A stretch of DNA of 64,000 nt, taken from NCBI RefSeq assembly GCF_002979415.1, contig NZ_PCOT01000013.1:1-64000 (forward strand), in the 5' to 3' direction. Both the position numbers and the translations under genes were made by a program. How positions within the stretch are numbered: position 1 is the stretch's first letter; each line of letters opens with the position of its first letter. This document shows positions 16,783-28,218 of this stretch, in pieces. The notes beneath the pieces are model-generated. The model did no database searches and was not told where the DNA came from. It was given only the letters and a program-made list of their open reading frames with translations. This DNA comes from Microbacterium sp. MYb72. GTDB lineage: Bacteria > Actinomycetota > Actinomycetes > Actinomycetales > Microbacteriaceae.

Positions 16783-19671
16783 GTGCCTATCGTCCCGGTT
16801 GCAACCCCAGGAAAACTCAGTGTTCGCGGTGCCCGCGTGCACAACCTCAAGAACGTCGACATCGACATCCCGCGCGACTCCCTCGTCGTGTTCACCGGCC
16901 TGTCCGGCTCTGGGAAGTCCAGCCTCGCGTTCGACACGATCTTCGCAGAGGGGCAGCGTCGCTACGTCGAATCGCTGAGCGCGTACGCGCGCCAGTTCCT
17001 CGGGCAGGTGGACCGCCCAGACGTCGACTTCATCGAGGGGCTGAGCCCCGCGGTGTCGATCGACCAGAAGTCGACCAACCGCAACCCGCGCTCCACCGTC
17101 GGCACGATCACCGAGATCTACGACTACATGCGTCTGCTGTGGGCGCGCATCGGCATCCCGCACTGCCCGGAGTGCGGAGAGAAGATCCAGCGTCAGACCG
17201 TGCAGCAGATCGCCGACCAGCTCATGGAGCTCCCCGAGCGCACCCGCTATCAGATCGTCGCGCCGGTCGTCTCGCAGAAGAAGGGCGAGTTCGTCGACCT
17301 GTTCCGCGAGCTGGGAGCCAAGGGCTACTCGCGCGCGATCGTCGACGGCGACCTGATCCAGCTCGCCGAGCCGCCCACGCTGAAGAAGAGCTACAAGCAC
17401 GACATCGCCGTCGTCGTCGACCGCCTCGTGGCCGCCGATGACATCCTCGGCCGCGTCACGGACTCCGTCGAGACCGCCCTCGGTCTCGCCGGCGGGGTCG
17501 TGCAGGTCAACTTCGTCGACGAGGAGGGCGACGACGCCTGGCAGTCGTTCTCGGAGAAGCTCGCGTGTCCCAATGGCCACGCGATCACGCTCACCGAGAT
17601 CGAGCCGCGGACCTTCTCGTTCAACGCGCCGTTCGGCGCGTGCCCCGCGTGCTCGGGTCTCGGCACGCGAATGTCGGTCGACATCGATCTGATGCTCGGC
17701 GATGAGGAGCTCTCGATCCGCGAGGGCGCCATCATCCCCTGGACAACACAGGGCAAGGGGCTGTTCCAGTACTACGAGCGGCTTCTCGAGGGGCTCGCGT
17801 CCGACCTCAACTTCTCGCTCGACACGCCCTGGCAGGATCTGCGCGTCGACGTGCAGGATGCGATCCTCCGCGGTGAGAACTACAAGGTCACGGTCAAGTG
17901 GAAGAACCGGTACGGCCGCGAGATGCGCTACGCCTCCGGATTCGAGGGCGTCGTGCCCTACATCGAGCGGCAGTACGCGCAGGCGGAGTCCGACACGCAG
18001 CGGGCCCGCTGGGGCGAGTACCTCCGCGAGGTGCCGTGCCCGGTGTGCGACGGCAACCGCCTCAAGCCCGAGGTTCTCGCGGTGCAGGTGCACGGGCACT
18101 CGATCGCCGAGGTCTCGCACCTCAGCCTCGCCGATGCGCGTGAGTTCATGGGCACTCTCACACTCACCGACCGCGAGGCGAAGATCGCCGCGCAGGTGCT
18201 GCGCGAGATCCGTCTCCGCCTCGACTTCCTGCTGCAGGTGGGTCTCTCCTACCTCAACCTGAGCCGATCCGCAGGGTCGCTCTCCGGCGGCGAGGCGCAG
18301 CGTATCCGGCTCGCGACGCAGATCGGCTCCGGCCTCACCGGCGTGCTGTACGTGCTCGACGAGCCGTCCATCGGACTGCACCAGCGCGACAACCGTCGGC
18401 TCATCGACACGCTGCTCAAGCTCCGCGATCTCGGCAACACCCTCATCGTCGTCGAGCACGATGAGGAGACCATCGAGGCGGCCGACTGGGTCGTCGACAT
18501 CGGCCCCGGCGCCGGCGTCAACGGAGGAGAGGTCGTCCACTCCGGGCCGTACTCCGCGCTGCTGAGCGAGTCCGCGTCGATGACGGGGGAATACCTCTCC
18601 GGACGCCGCGAGATCCCCGCCCCGAAGAAGCGCCGCAAGATCGACAAGAAGCGGATGCTGAGCGTCGTCGGAGCGCGGGAGAACAACCTCAAGAACGTGA
18701 ACGCCGATTTCCCGCTCGGCCTCCTCACCGCCGTGACGGGCGTGAGCGGTTCGGGGAAGTCGTCGCTCGTCAACGACATCCTGTACCAGGTGCTCGCCTC
18801 GCGACTCAACGGAGCGCGCACGGTCCCCGGCAAGCACACCCGCGTCTCCGGCCTCGACAACCTCGACAAGGTCGTGCATGTCGACCAGGCGCCGATCGGG
18901 CGCACCCCGCGGTCGAACCCGGCGACGTACACGGGCGTGTTCGACCGCATCCGCACGCTGTTCAGCGAGACGCCGGAGGCGAAGGTGCGCGGCTACCAGC
19001 CCGGGCGCTTCAGCTTCAACGTCAAGGGCGGACGCTGTGACGCCTGCTCTGGCGACGGCACGATCAAGATCGAGATGAACTTCCTCCCCGACGTCTACGT
19101 CGACTGCGAGGTGTGCCACGGCAAGCGGTACAACCGCGACACCCTGGCCGTGCACTACAAGGGCAAGAACATCGCCGAGGTGCTCGAGATGCCGATCGCC
19201 GAGGCCGCCGAGTTCTTCGAGCCGATCCAGGCGATCCACCGCTACATGAAGACGCTGGTCGACGTCGGCCTCGGCTACGTGAGGCTGGGGCAGTCCGCGA
19301 CCACCCTGTCGGGCGGCGAAGCGCAGCGCGTGAAGCTCGCGACCGAGCTCCAGCGTCGCAGCAACGGACGCAGCATCTACGTGCTCGACGAGCCGACGAC
19401 CGGTCTGCACTTCGAAGACGTCCGCAAGCTGCTCGAGGTGCTGAACGGACTCGTCGACAAGGGGAACACGGTCATCGTCATCGAGCACAACCTCGACGTC
19501 ATCAAGTCGGCGGACTGGGTCATCGACCTCGGCCCCGAGGGCGGCTCGGGCGGTGGTGAGATCCTCGCGGTCGGCACGCCGGAGCAGATCGCCCGCGTCG
19601 AGGAGAGCCACACCGGTCAGTTCCTCGCGGAGATCCTCGGCGACGGGCGGGCGGCTCGGAAGGCCAGCTGA
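16783..19671 (+). CDS. uvrA: Excinuclease ABC subunit A
   Basis: Damage-recognition ATPase of nucleotide excision repair; a UvrA dimer scans DNA and loads UvrB. 962 residues with two ABC modules: Walker [10 protein letters not shown] near residue 36 and GVSGSGKSS in the second half, each with its SGGEAQR signature and DEP(S/T) Walker B. Cys pairs for zinc modules are visible (CPECG, CPACSG, CPVCDG, then CDACSGDG with CEVCHG). GTG start gives the family N-terminus ([15 protein letters not shown] follows). Its stop TGA overlaps the uvrC ATG by one base (TGATG). Confidence 0.98.
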   Translation: MPIVPVATPGKLSVRGARVHNLKNVDIDIPRDSLVVFTGLSGSGKSSLAFDTIFAEGQRRYVESLSAYARQFLGQVDRPDVDFIEGLSPAVSIDQKSTNRNPRSTVGTITEIYDYMRLLWARIGIPHCPECGEKIQRQTVQQIADQLMELPERTRYQIVAPVVSQKKGEFVDLFRELGAKGYSRAIVDGDLIQLAEPPTLKKSYKHDIAVVVDRLVAADDILGRVTDSVETALGLAGGVVQVNFVDEEGDDAWQSFSEKLACPNGHAITLTEIEPRTFSFNAPFGACPACSGLGTRMSVDIDLMLGDEELSIREGAIIPWTTQGKGLFQYYERLLEGLASDLNFSLDTPWQDLRVDVQDAILRGENYKVTVKWKNRYGREMRYASGFEGVVPYIERQYAQAESDTQRARWGEYLREVPCPVCDGNRLKPEVLAVQVHGHSIAEVSHLSLADAREFMGTLTLTDREAKIAAQVLREIRLRLDFLLQVGLSYLNLSRSAGSLSGGEAQRIRLATQIGSGLTGVLYVLDEPSIGLHQRDNRRLIDTLLKLRDLGNTLIVVEHDEETIEAADWVVDIGPGAGVNGGEVVHSGPYSALLSESASMTGEYLSGRREIPAPKKRRKIDKKRMLSVVGARENNLKNVNADFPLGLLTAVTGVSGSGKSSLVNDILYQVLASRLNGARTVPGKHTRVSGLDNLDKVVHVDQAPIGRTPRSNPATYTGVFDRIRTLFSETPEAKVRGYQPGRFSFNVKGGRCDACSGDGTIKIEMNFLPDVYVDCEVCHGKRYNRDTLAVHYKGKNIAEVLEMPIAEAAEFFEPIQAIHRYMKTLVDVGLGYVRLGQSATTLSGGEAQRVKLATELQRRSNGRSIYVLDEPTTGLHFEDVRKLLEVLNGLVDKGNTVIVIEHNLDVIKSADWVIDLGPEGGSGGGEILAVGTPEQIARVEESHTGQFLAEILGDGRAARKAS

Positions 19672-21545
19672 TGGCCGACGTGCTGCCGTACAAGCCGCGG
19701 ACCGGTGAGATCCCCACCGACCCCGGCGTGTACAGGTTCCGCGATGCGGAGGGGCGCGTGCTCTACGTCGGCAAGGCGAAGAACCTGCGCCAGCGTCTCT
19801 CGAACTACTTCGCCCCGCTGCGCACCCTGCATGAGCGCACCAGGCGGATGGTGACGACGGCGGCGTCGGTGGAGTGGACGGTCGTGTCGACCGACGTGGA
19901 CTCCCTGCAGCTGGAGTACATGTGGATCAAGGAGTTCGATCCGCCCTTCAACGTGCGCTACAAGGACGACAAGTCCTACCCCTTCATGGCGGTGACCCTT
20001 GGAGACGAAGCTCCTCGCGTGATCGTGACCCGCAACCGCAAGATCGCCGGCGCGCGCTACTTCGGTCCGTACCCCAAGGTGTGGGCCGTGCACGACACGA
20101 TCGACCTGATGATCAAGGTCTTCCCCATCCGCACGTGCAGCGACGCCAGCTACAAGCGCGCCATGCAGACGGGGCGTCCCTGCTTCCCCGGGCAGATCGG
20201 CAAGTGCGGCGGACCGTGCTCGATGACAGTCACGATCGAGGAGCACCGTGCCATGGTCGACGACTTCGTCGCCTTCATGGCCGGGGGCGATGAACGGTTC
20301 ACGAAGGACCTGACGGCGAGGATGCTCGCCGCATCCGCGGCCATGGACTACGAGGCGGCGGCGAAGTACCGCGACCGGCTCTCGGCGATCGAGGCCGTGC
20401 TCGGCAAGAGCGCTCTCGTGCTCTCGCCCGACGAGGACGCCGACCTGTTCGGGATCGCGGAGGACGAGCTGTCGGCGGCTGTGCAGCACTTCGTCATCAG
20501 AGGCGGTCGGGTGCGAGGCGTCAGGGCGCTGGCGCTCGACAAGGAGATCGACATCTCCGGTGCGGAACTCGTCGATCAGGTGCTGCAGCGCGCCTACGGC
20601 GATGCCCAGGACGTGCCCCGCCGCATCCTGGTGCCGACGCTGCCCGACGACGCGGCGGAGCTGGAGCTCTGGCTCAGAGAGCGCCGCGGCAAGAAGGTCG
20701 AGATCGCCGTCGCTCAGCGAGGGCAGCGTGCCGACCTCATGCGCACGGCGACGCTGAACGCGCAGCAGGCGCTCATCAGGCACAAGACCAGACGCACCAG
20801 CGACTACGTCGCCCGCACGCAGGCGCTCACCGATTTGCAGGACGCCCTGGGAATGGCGGATGCTCCGCTGCGCATCGAGTGCTACGACATCTCCCATCTG
20901 AGCGGCACGAACGTCGTGGCGTCGATGGTCGTCTTCGAGGACGGACTCCCGCGCAAGGACCAGTACCGCTCGTTCAACATCGCAGAGACGACCGACGACA
21001 CCGACTCGATGTACCAGGTGCTCACCAGGCGCCTCGCCTACCTCGACAGGCCGGAGCCACTGGAGGAGACCGAGGGTGAGGAGACGACCGGGCGCAGGAA
21101 GCCGCGTTTCGCGTACCCGCCGCAGCTCCTGCTCGTCGACGGCGGCCAACCGCAGGTGGAAGCCGCCGCACGGGCGCTCCGCGACTCGGGGCACACCGAG
21201 ATCGCGGTCTGCGGCATCGCCAAGCGCCTGGAGGAGATCTGGCTGCCCGGCGAGGACTTCCCGGTGATCCTCCCGCGCACGAGCGAGTCCCTGTACCTTC
21301 TCCAGCGTCTCCGCGACGAGGCGCATCGCTTCGCGATCACGCACCAGCGCAAGCGCCGTCGCAACGACATCACGACGATCCTCGCCGAGGTCCCAGGGCT
21401 CGGCGCTGCCCGCATCAAGGTGCTGCTCAAGCACTTCGGTTCGGTCACCGCGCTGCGTGCGGCGCAGCCGGGGGAGATCGAAGAGGTCCAGGGCATCGGC
21501 CCCGTGCTCGCACAGAGCATCCACACGCATCTCTCCACTCGCTAG
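19671..21545 (+). CDS. uvrC: Excinuclease ABC subunit C
   Basis: Dual-incision nuclease of nucleotide excision repair. 624 residues: GIY-YIG domain at the N-terminus ([20 protein letters not shown]), a Cys-rich segment [13 protein letters not shown], a UVR segment ([19 protein letters not shown]), the RNase H-like 3' domain (DISHLSGTN...[13 protein letters not shown]), and tandem helix-hairpin-helix motifs at the C-terminus ([18 protein letters not shown]). Translationally coupled to uvrA; rapZ follows 27 nt later. Confidence 0.97.
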   Translation: MADVLPYKPRTGEIPTDPGVYRFRDAEGRVLYVGKAKNLRQRLSNYFAPLRTLHERTRRMVTTAASVEWTVVSTDVDSLQLEYMWIKEFDPPFNVRYKDDKSYPFMAVTLGDEAPRVIVTRNRKIAGARYFGPYPKVWAVHDTIDLMIKVFPIRTCSDASYKRAMQTGRPCFPGQIGKCGGPCSMTVTIEEHRAMVDDFVAFMAGGDERFTKDLTARMLAASAAMDYEAAAKYRDRLSAIEAVLGKSALVLSPDEDADLFGIAEDELSAAVQHFVIRGGRVRGVRALALDKEIDISGAELVDQVLQRAYGDAQDVPRRILVPTLPDDAAELELWLRERRGKKVEIAVAQRGQRADLMRTATLNAQQALIRHKTRRTSDYVARTQALTDLQDALGMADAPLRIECYDISHLSGTNVVASMVVFEDGLPRKDQYRSFNIAETTDDTDSMYQVLTRRLAYLDRPEPLEETEGEETTGRRKPRFAYPPQLLLVDGGQPQVEAAARALRDSGHTEIAVCGIAKRLEEIWLPGEDFPVILPRTSESLYLLQRLRDEAHRFAITHQRKRRRNDITTILAEVPGLGAARIKVLLKHFGSVTALRAAQPGEIEEVQGIGPVLAQSIHTHLSTR

Positions 21546-21572
21546 GCTGGTGACGGCGGGGGAGAAGGAGCA

Positions 21573-22448
21573 ATGATGGCAGACGGGGACAAGGGCGAGT
21601 TCCTCATCGTCACGGGGATGTCGGGCGCGGGGCGCACGACTGTCGCGAACGCACTCGAGGACCTCGGCTGGTACGTCGTCGACAACCTCCCACCGCAGAT
21701 CCTGCGGCCCCTCCTCGACCTCACCGACATGGGCGGTGATGCGCTTCCGAAGATCGCCGCCGTGGTCGATGTCCGCGGTCGCAACCTCTTCGACGACTTC
21801 CCCGGGGTCGCGCGTGCGCTGCGCTCGCGAGGATCCGTGCGTGTGCTGTTCCTCGACGCCTCCGACGACGTGCTCGTGCGTCGATTCGAGTCGGTCCGCC
21901 GTCCGCATCCGCTGCAGGGCGACGGCACGCTGCTCGACGGCATCCGCATCGAGCGCTCGCGTCTCGCGGCGATCCGCGAGGCGGCTGATCTCGTGATCGA
22001 CACGTCCTCGCTGAACATCCATCAGCTCGCGACCCAGGTGTCCGACCTGTTCTCCGAAGAGGGCGCCGCCCGCCACCGCGTGACGCTGATGAGCTTCGGC
22101 TTCAAGTACGGCCTGCCCACCGACGTCGACCTCGTCGCCGACATGCGCTTCCTGCCCAATCCGTTCTGGAACGAGGAGCTCCGCGGACAGACCGGTCAGG
22201 ATGAGGCGGTGCGCGACTACGTGCTCTCGCGGGAAGGGGCGACGGAGTTCCTCGACGCCTACACCGCCGCCCTCACGCCGGTCCTCGAGGGCTACCAGCG
22301 TGAGAACAAGAGCCACTCCACCGTGGCCATCGGATGCACCGGCGGAAAGCACCGCTCGGTCGCGATGGTGGAGGAGCTCGCTCGACGCCTCGCGGCGGTC
22401 CCCGGAGTCGCCGTCAACGTGCGTCACAGAGACCTGGGCCGGGAGTAG
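21573..22448 (+). CDS. rapZ: RapZ/YvcJ family P-loop nucleotide-binding protein
   Basis: 291-residue P-loop ATPase/GTPase. In E. coli RapZ is an adaptor that targets the sRNA GlmZ to RNase E; in Gram-positives the role is less clear. The Walker A loop reads GMSGAGRTT, with Arg in place of the usual Lys, a substitution I regard as common in actinobacterial members. Further family motifs are [16 protein letters not shown] and the C-terminal [21 protein letters not shown] start with AAGGAG upstream. It sits between uvrC and whiA; the yvcK gene that normally separates rapZ from whiA is missing here. Confidence 0.93.
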   Translation: MMADGDKGEFLIVTGMSGAGRTTVANALEDLGWYVVDNLPPQILRPLLDLTDMGGDALPKIAAVVDVRGRNLFDDFPGVARALRSRGSVRVLFLDASDDVLVRRFESVRRPHPLQGDGTLLDGIRIERSRLAAIREAADLVIDTSSLNIHQLATQVSDLFSEEGAARHRVTLMSFGFKYGLPTDVDLVADMRFLPNPFWNEELRGQTGQDEAVRDYVLSREGATEFLDAYTAALTPVLEGYQRENKSHSTVAIGCTGGKHRSVAMVEELARRLAAVPGVAVNVRHRDLGRE

Positions 22449-22466
22449 CCGAGCCGCAAAGCCGGG

Positions 22467-22472
22467 TAGGCT
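22467..22472 (+). promoter_or_regulatory. Possible -10 box of whiA
   Basis: TAGGCT, in the context GGGTAGGCTGGAGG, lies 44 nt before the whiA GTG. If used, it gives a short leader ending in GAAGGAG. It resembles other -10 boxes of this window (TAGGAT, TAGACT, TAGATT). Confidence 0.4.
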
Positions 22473-22516
22473 GGAGGTTTGCGTCGCGACCCGGCGCGTG
22501 AACGTGAAGGAGTCCC

Positions 22517-23494
22517 GTGGCACTAACCACCGACGTCAAGGCTGAGCTGGTCAGCATCCGCAATGCACCCCCCACGGTGCGTGTCGCGGAGGTCACCGCC
22601 ATCCTCCGGTTCGCCGGCGGGCTGCACTCGATCGCCGGCCGGGTGGCCGTCGAAGCCGAGGTGGATGCGGAGGTGCTCGCACAGCGCGTCGCCAGGGACC
22701 TCGCGGAGATCTATGGCGTGCGCCCGGAGATCGCCCAGGTGCAGTCGAGCACCGCGAACGACGGCGCCCGCTGGGCCGTGCGCGTGATCGCCTCGGGGGA
22801 GACCCTCGCACGCCAGACCGGTCTCCTCGACCAGCGCCGTCGCCCCGTGCGCGGCCTGCCGAACCGTCTGACCACCGGCTCCCGCGCAGAGGTCTCCGGG
22901 CTGTGGCGCGGAGCGTTCCTCGCTGCGGGCACGCTCAGCGAGCCCGGCCGTTCCGCGATGCTCGAGGTGTCCTGCCCCACGTCCGAGGCAGCCATGGCCC
23001 TCGTCGGCGCCGCACACCGTCTCGGCGTCGCCGCGAAGGCCCGCGAGGTCCGCGGGATGCCGCGCGTCGTCGTCCGCGAGGGCGAGGCGATCCGCACGAT
23101 CCTCAGCGAGATGGGCGCTCAGCGCACCGCCGTCGCCTGGGAGGAGATGCGTCAGCGCCGCGAGGTGCGGGCTGGCGTGAACCGCCTCGTGAACTTCGAC
23201 GACGCGAACCTCCGCCGCTCCGCGCAGGCCGCCGTCGCCGCCTGCGCGCGCGTGGAGCGCGCACTGGAGATCCTCGCCGATGACGTGCCCGACCACCTCA
23301 AGGTCGCCGGCGAGCTGCGCCTGGCGCACCGCGATGCGAGCCTCGACGAACTCGGCCACCACGCCGAGCCTCCCATGACGAAGGATGCCGTCGCAGGGCG
23401 CATCCGCCGACTCCTCGCGATGGCCGACAAGCGCGCGCAGCAGGAGGGCATCCCCGGAACCGAGGCCGCCGTGCCGGCAGGACTCGACGTCTGA
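22517..23494 (+). CDS. whiA: DNA-binding protein WhiA
   Basis: 325-residue regulator combining a degenerate LAGLIDADG homing-endonuclease-like N-terminus and a C-terminal sigma-70 region 4-like helix-turn-helix. In Streptomyces it works with WhiB to start sporulation septation; in non-sporulating actinobacteria it affects division and growth. Family features: [12 protein letters not shown] opening, [14 protein letters not shown] segment ([16 protein letters not shown]), [21 protein letters not shown] and the HTH near [23 protein letters not shown] start with GAAGGAG 6-7 nt upstream. A strong hairpin follows. Confidence 0.96.
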   Translation: MALTTDVKAELVSIRNAPPTVRVAEVTAILRFAGGLHSIAGRVAVEAEVDAEVLAQRVARDLAEIYGVRPEIAQVQSSTANDGARWAVRVIASGETLARQTGLLDQRRRPVRGLPNRLTTGSRAEVSGLWRGAFLAAGTLSEPGRSAMLEVSCPTSEAAMALVGAAHRLGVAAKAREVRGMPRVVVREGEAIRTILSEMGAQRTAVAWEEMRQRREVRAGVNRLVNFDDANLRRSAQAAVAACARVERALEILADDVPDHLKVAGELRLAHRDASLDELGHHAEPPMTKDAVAGRIRRLLAMADKRAQQEGIPGTEAAVPAGLDV

Positions 23495-23504
23495 TCACAC
23501 GACC

Positions 23505-23548
23505 GACGAAAGAGAGCTGACCCCCGACGGGGTCGGCTCTCTTTCGTC
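23505..23548 (+). terminator. Terminator after whiA
   Basis: 20-bp stem with a single T-G wobble and a CGAC tetraloop, beginning 10 nt after the whiA stop. The 3' arm carries CTCTCTTTCGTC. It ends the uvrA-uvrC-rapZ-whiA transcription unit. Confidence 0.85.
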
Positions 23549-23589
23549 ATACGGCGGAAGGAACGGGTCCTTCGCCGCGTTGTCGTCAG

Positions 23590-23595
23590 TAGGAT
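23590..23595 (+). promoter_or_regulatory. Probable -10 box of sodA
   Basis: TAGGAT in GTCAGTAGGATGAAAA, 84 nt upstream of the sodA ATG. This belongs to the same -10 type seen elsewhere in the window and implies a leader of about 77 nt. Confidence 0.45.
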
Positions 23596-23679
23596 GAAAA
23601 GCGTCCGCTCCGCACCGCACTTCGGTGGCGCGGAGGATCGGCAAGCGCCGCGGCGCGGCGCGGATTGGATGAAAGCGAA

Positions 23680-24306
23680 ATGGCGACCTACACGCTCCCC
23701 GACCTTCCGTACGACTTCGCAGCCCTCGAGCCGCACATCAGCGGCAAGATCATGGAGCTGCACCACGACAAGCACCACGCGGCCTACGTCGCCGGTGCCA
23801 ACGCCGCGCTCGACGGTCTCGCTGAGGCCCGTGAGACCGGAAACCTCGCGAACGTGAACAAGCTCGAGAAGGACCTCGCGTTCAACCTCGGCGGTCACGT
23901 CAACCACTCCATCTTCTGGACCAACCTGTCGCCGAACGGCGGAGGCGAGCCCGAGGGCGAGCTCCGCGCCGCCATCGACGAGTTCTTCGGCTCCTTCGAG
24001 AAGTTCCAGGCGCACTTCACCGCGAACGCCCTCGGCATCCAGGGCTCCGGCTGGTCGGTGCTGAGCTGGGACTCGATCGGACAGCGACTGATCATCCAGC
24101 AGCTGTTCGACCAGCAGTCGAACACGGCTCAGGGTACGGTCCCGATCTTCCAGCTCGACATGTGGGAGCACGCCTTCTACCTCGACTACCTGAACGTGAA
24201 GGCCGACTACGTCAAGGCCGCCTGGAACATCGCGAACTGGGAGAACGTCGCACAGCGCTTCGACATCGCCCGTGAGAAGACCGCTGGCCTGCTGGTACTG
24301 TCGTAA
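23680..24306 (+). CDS. sodA: Superoxide dismutase, Mn/Fe type
   Basis: Converts superoxide to hydrogen peroxide and oxygen; cytosolic. 208 residues with the metal ligands in order: His28 in ELHHDKHH, a His in LGGHVNHSIFW, and Asp/His in LDMWEHAFYLDY. Residues LGIQGSGWSVL fit the Mn-dominant or cambialistic group, but metal use cannot be decided from sequence. ATG at 23680 gives the family start MATYTLPDLPYD; an in-frame TTG upstream is not needed. It lies alone between whiA and gap, with hairpins on both sides. Confidence 0.96.
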   Translation: MATYTLPDLPYDFAALEPHISGKIMELHHDKHHAAYVAGANAALDGLAEARETGNLANVNKLEKDLAFNLGGHVNHSIFWTNLSPNGGGEPEGELRAAIDEFFGSFEKFQAHFTANALGIQGSGWSVLSWDSIGQRLIIQQLFDQQSNTAQGTVPIFQLDMWEHAFYLDYLNVKADYVKAAWNIANWENVAQRFDIAREKTAGLLVLS

Positions 24307-24354
24307 ACAAGACGGGCGTCCCGATGGACTCTTCGCCCGTCGGGACGCCGTTGT
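24307..24354 (+). terminator. Hairpin region after sodA with two competing stems
   Basis: Right after the sodA stop two mutually exclusive stems can form: GACGGGCG (24311-24318) with CGCCCGTC (24334-24341), or GGCGTCCCGA (24315-24324) with TCGGGACGCC (24340-24349), the latter extended by ACAA/TTGT. Either could terminate; the second is stronger. Confidence 0.65.
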
Positions 24355-24410
24355 CCATGCTCTCTCTAGTTGAAACCGCGCGCGAGCGCATAAGAAATCA
24401 GGAGACCTGA

Positions 24411-25421
<1,011 letters not shown>

Positions 25422-25432
25422 ATCTCAGACAC

Positions 25433-26647
25433 ATGACTCTGCGCACCCTGGACTCACTGGGTTCGCTCGAGGGCAAGCGCGTCATCGTCCGTTGTGACCT
25501 GAACGTCCCCCTGCGGGACGGGGTCATAACGGACGATGGCCGTGTACGCGCCTCGCTGCCGACCCTCAACGCCCTCATCAACGCCGGCGCCCGCGTCGTC
25601 GTCTGCTCGCACCTCGGTCGTCCCGACGGTGCACCCGACCCGCAGTACAGCCTGGAGCCGGTCGCGCAGCGACTGTCCGAGCTGCTCGGCGCTCCGGTCG
25701 CGTTCGCGCGCGACACGGTCGGCGAATCCGCGAAGGATGCCGTCGCCTCGCTCGAAGACGGCGGCGTCGTCGTCATCGAGAACCTGCGGTTCAACGCGGG
25801 GGAGACTTCCAAGGACGACGAGATCCGCGGCGCGTTCGCGGCGCAGCTCGCCGAACTGGGCGACGTCCTCGTCTCCGACGGCTTCGGCGTCGTGCACCGC
25901 AAGCAGGCCAGCGTCTACGATCTCGCCGAGATCCTGCCGTCGGCCGCCGGTCTGCTGATCGCTGCCGAGCTCGATGTGCTCGACCGCCTCACCGAGAACC
26001 CGGAGCGTCCGTACGCGGTCGTCCTTGGCGGCTCGAAGGTCAGCGACAAGCTCGGCGTCATCTCGCACCTGCTCCCGCGCGTCGACCGCATCCTCGTCGG
26101 AGGCGGCATGCTGTTCACCTTCCTCAAGGCTCAGGGTCACGACGTCGCCTCGAGCCTCCTGGAGGAGGACCAGCTCGACACCGTTCGCGGATACATCGCC
26201 GAGGCGGCGGAGCGCGGAGTCGAACTCGTGCTCCCCACCGACGTCGTGGTGGCGTCGGCCTTCGCCGCGGATGCCGCGCATGAGATCGCCGCAGCCGACG
26301 CGATCGAGGACACCGCATTCGGCGCCTCGGGAATCGGCCTCGACATCGGCCCGGAGACCGCCGCGCGGTTCGCCGAGGTCGTACGCGGCTCGAAGACGGT
26401 GTTCTGGAACGGCCCGATGGGCGTGTTCGAGTTCCCCGCCTTCGCCGGTGGCACCAAGACCGTCGCCCAGGCTCTCACCGAGGTCGACGGACTCAGCGTC
26501 GTCGGCGGCGGCGACTCCGCTGCGGCCGTGCGCCAGCTCGGCTTCGCCGACGACCAGTTCGGTCACATCTCGACCGGCGGCGGCGCCAGCCTCGAGTTCC
26601 TCGAGGGCAAGAAACTACCCGGACTCACCGTCCTGGGATGGGAGTGA
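25433..26647 (+). CDS. pgk: Phosphoglycerate kinase
   Basis: Transfers the acyl phosphate of 1,3-bisphosphoglycerate to ADP. 404 residues with the N-domain signature [19 protein letters not shown] and the nucleotide-binding C-domain segments [14 protein letters not shown] and [12 protein letters not shown] at 25433 is 11 nt after gap, and tpiA follows after 4 nt, so the three form one operon. Length and motifs are complete. Confidence 0.98.
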   Translation: MTLRTLDSLGSLEGKRVIVRCDLNVPLRDGVITDDGRVRASLPTLNALINAGARVVVCSHLGRPDGAPDPQYSLEPVAQRLSELLGAPVAFARDTVGESAKDAVASLEDGGVVVIENLRFNAGETSKDDEIRGAFAAQLAELGDVLVSDGFGVVHRKQASVYDLAEILPSAAGLLIAAELDVLDRLTENPERPYAVVLGGSKVSDKLGVISHLLPRVDRILVGGGMLFTFLKAQGHDVASSLLEEDQLDTVRGYIAEAAERGVELVLPTDVVVASAFAADAAHEIAAADAIEDTAFGASGIGLDIGPETAARFAEVVRGSKTVFWNGPMGVFEFPAFAGGTKTVAQALTEVDGLSVVGGGDSAAAVRQLGFADDQFGHISTGGGASLEFLEGKKLPGLTVLGWE

Positions 26648-26651
26648 CATC

Positions 26652-27443
26652 GTGGCGACGAACAAGCGCACCCCGCTGATCGCGGGAAACTGGAAGATGA
26701 ACCTCGACCACCTGCAGGCGGTCGCCTTCGTCCAGAAGCTGCACTGGACGCTGAAGGACGCGAAGCACGAGGACGGGTCCGTCGAGGTCGCGGTCTTCCC
26801 TCCGTTCACCGACATCCGCAGCGTGCAGACGCTGATCGACGCCGACAAGATCCCGTTCGCCCTCGGCGCGCAGGACGTCTCGGCGCACGACTCCGGCGCA
26901 TACACGGGCGAGGTCTCGGGCGCGTTCCTGGCCAAGCTCGACGCGAAGTACGTCATCATCGGGCACTCCGAGCGTCGTGAGTACCACGCGGAGTCGGACG
27001 ATGTCGTGGCCGCGAAGGTGAAGGCCTCGCTGAAGAACGGACTCGTTCCGGTCATCTGCGTCGGCGAGACCGCGGAGGACCTCGAGAAGTTCGGTGCGAG
27101 CGCGGTTCCGGCCGGGCAGCTGGAGGCAGCGCTCCAGGGCGTCTCGAAGGATGCCGACATCGTCGTGGCCTACGAGCCGGTCTGGGCCATCGGCTCCGGC
27201 CAGGCGGCGACGCCGCAGCAGGCGCAGGACGTCTGCGCCGCTCTGCGCGGTGTGATCGCGAAGGTCCTCGGCGACGAGGCCGCCGCGCGCACGCGCATCC
27301 TCTACGGCGGTTCGGTCAAGTCGGCGAACATCGCCAGCTTCATGCGCGAGCCCGATGTGGACGGCGCTCTGGTCGGCGGGGCGAGCCTCGTCGTCGACGA
27401 GTTCGCCGCGATCATCCGGTTCGAGAAGCACGTCGGAGTGTGA
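26652..27443 (+). CDS. tpiA: Triosephosphate isomerase
   Basis: Interconverts dihydroxyacetone phosphate and glyceraldehyde 3-phosphate. 263 residues, (beta/alpha)8 barrel with AGNWKMN (catalytic Lys15), the His of IGHSERRE, catalytic Glu in AYEPVWAIGSG, and the phosphate-binding YGGSVKSAN. The GTG at 26652 was chosen because it gives the family N-terminus MATNKRTPLIAGNWK; it is 4 nt after pgk. Confidence 0.98.
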   Translation: MATNKRTPLIAGNWKMNLDHLQAVAFVQKLHWTLKDAKHEDGSVEVAVFPPFTDIRSVQTLIDADKIPFALGAQDVSAHDSGAYTGEVSGAFLAKLDAKYVIIGHSERREYHAESDDVVAAKVKASLKNGLVPVICVGETAEDLEKFGASAVPAGQLEAALQGVSKDADIVVAYEPVWAIGSGQAATPQQAQDVCAALRGVIAKVLGDEAAARTRILYGGSVKSANIASFMREPDVDGALVGGASLVVDEFAAIIRFEKHVGV

Positions 27444-27448
27444 GTTGT

Positions 27449-27468
27449 GGCGGGGCTCCGGCCCCGCC
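27449..27468 (+). terminator. GC-rich hairpin between tpiA and secG
   Basis: 8-bp perfect stem GGCGGGGC/GCCCCGCC with a TCCG loop, 5 nt after the tpiA stop and just before the secG -10 box. A partial terminator is plausible. Confidence 0.5.
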
Positions 27469-27474
27469 GCACCG

Positions 27475-27507
27475 TATACTTGACCGTTACGGGGGCAGTC
27501 GTGCCCC
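27475..27507 (+). promoter_or_regulatory. secG promoter and leader hairpin
   Basis: TATACT (27475-27480) is a good -10 box 45 nt upstream of secG. In the leader GGGGCA (27492-27497) can pair with TGCCCC (27502-27507) around a GTCG loop, followed by GAAAGG as ribosome-binding site. No good -35 was recognised. Confidence 0.5.
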
Positions 27508-27525
27508 AGCGAAAGGCTCTTCCTC

Positions 27526-27774
27526 GTGGAAATTCTCGAGTTCGTCCTGCAGGTCGTGCTGGGCATCACCAGCGTCCTGCTGACCCTCCTCATCCTGCTC
27601 CACAAGGGTCGCGGCGGCGGCCTGTCCGACATGTTCGGCGGAGGCATGTCCTCGGCGGTCGGCTCGTCCGGTCTGGCCGAGCGGAACCTCAACCGCTTCA
27701 CGGTCGTCCTGGCGCTGGCCTGGTTCGTGGCGATCGTCGCGCTCGGCCTCATCACCAAGTTCGAGGTGATCTGA
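27526..27774 (+). CDS. secG: Preprotein translocase subunit SecG
   Basis: 82-residue membrane subunit of the SecYEG channel. It has two transmembrane helices (about residues 5-25 and 58-78) joined by a Gly/Ser-rich loop with the family motif GRGGGLSDMFGGG. GTG start. It overlaps the following rbpA ATG by one base (TGATG). Location downstream of tpiA is the standard actinobacterial order. Confidence 0.95.
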   Translation: MEILEFVLQVVLGITSVLLTLLILLHKGRGGGLSDMFGGGMSSAVGSSGLAERNLNRFTVVLALAWFVAIVALGLITKFEVI

Positions 27775-28127
27775 TGGCTACCGGCGGCAACGCGATCCGA
27801 GGCACCCGGGTCGGCTCCGGCCCGATGGGCGAGCAGGACCACGGCTATCACGCAGACCGCATCGCGGTCTCCTACTGGGACGGACTCGGCAACGAGACCG
27901 TCCGCTACTTCGCCGCAGGTCTCCCCGAAGAGGAGATCCCGGAGATCATCGATCATCCGCAGTCGGGTCTGCCGGCCGGTCGAGACAAGGAGAACCCTCC
28001 TGCTCTCGCCAAGACCGAGCCCTACAAGACACACCTGGCGTACGTGAAGGAGCGACGCACCGACGAGGAAGCCGTTCAGCTCCTCGAGGACGCGCTCACC
28101 CAGCTGCGCGAGCGCCGGGGTCAGTAA
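27774..28127 (+). CDS. rbpA: RNA polymerase-binding protein RbpA
   Basis: 117-residue actinobacterial transcription factor that binds the primary sigma factor and the RNAP beta subunit and stabilises open complexes. Visible parts: disordered N-terminal tail with IRGTRVGSG, the core domain around YWDGLGNETVRYFAAG, the basic linker and the sigma-interaction region KTHLAYVKERRTDEEAVQLL. Translationally coupled to secG. A 20-bp hairpin follows. Confidence 0.95.
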   Translation: MATGGNAIRGTRVGSGPMGEQDHGYHADRIAVSYWDGLGNETVRYFAAGLPEEEIPEIIDHPQSGLPAGRDKENPPALAKTEPYKTHLAYVKERRTDEEAVQLLEDALTQLRERRGQ

Positions 28128-28141
28128 GAGCCCGGTTCCTT

Positions 28142-28184
28142 CGCGAGAGGCCGCCATGACGATCCGTCGTGGCGGCCTCTCGCG
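28142..28184. terminator. Bidirectional terminator between rbpA and metallopeptidase gene
   Basis: 20-bp stem with one T-G wobble and an ATC loop, between the ends of two convergent genes. It likely terminates both. Confidence 0.8.
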
Positions 28185-28218
28185 TCGTCGGGCTCGGTCC
28201 ACGGTCAGGTCGGTGCGG

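Noticed and set aside
16228..19611. Open frame of about 1127 codons antisense to uvrA
   Set aside because: Covers uvrA and marR on the wrong strand, low-complexity composition, no domain; a GC-codon shadow.
19617..22523. Open frame of about 968 codons antisense to uvrC and rapZ
   Set aside because: Spans two complete genes and their junction on the opposite strand; no motif.
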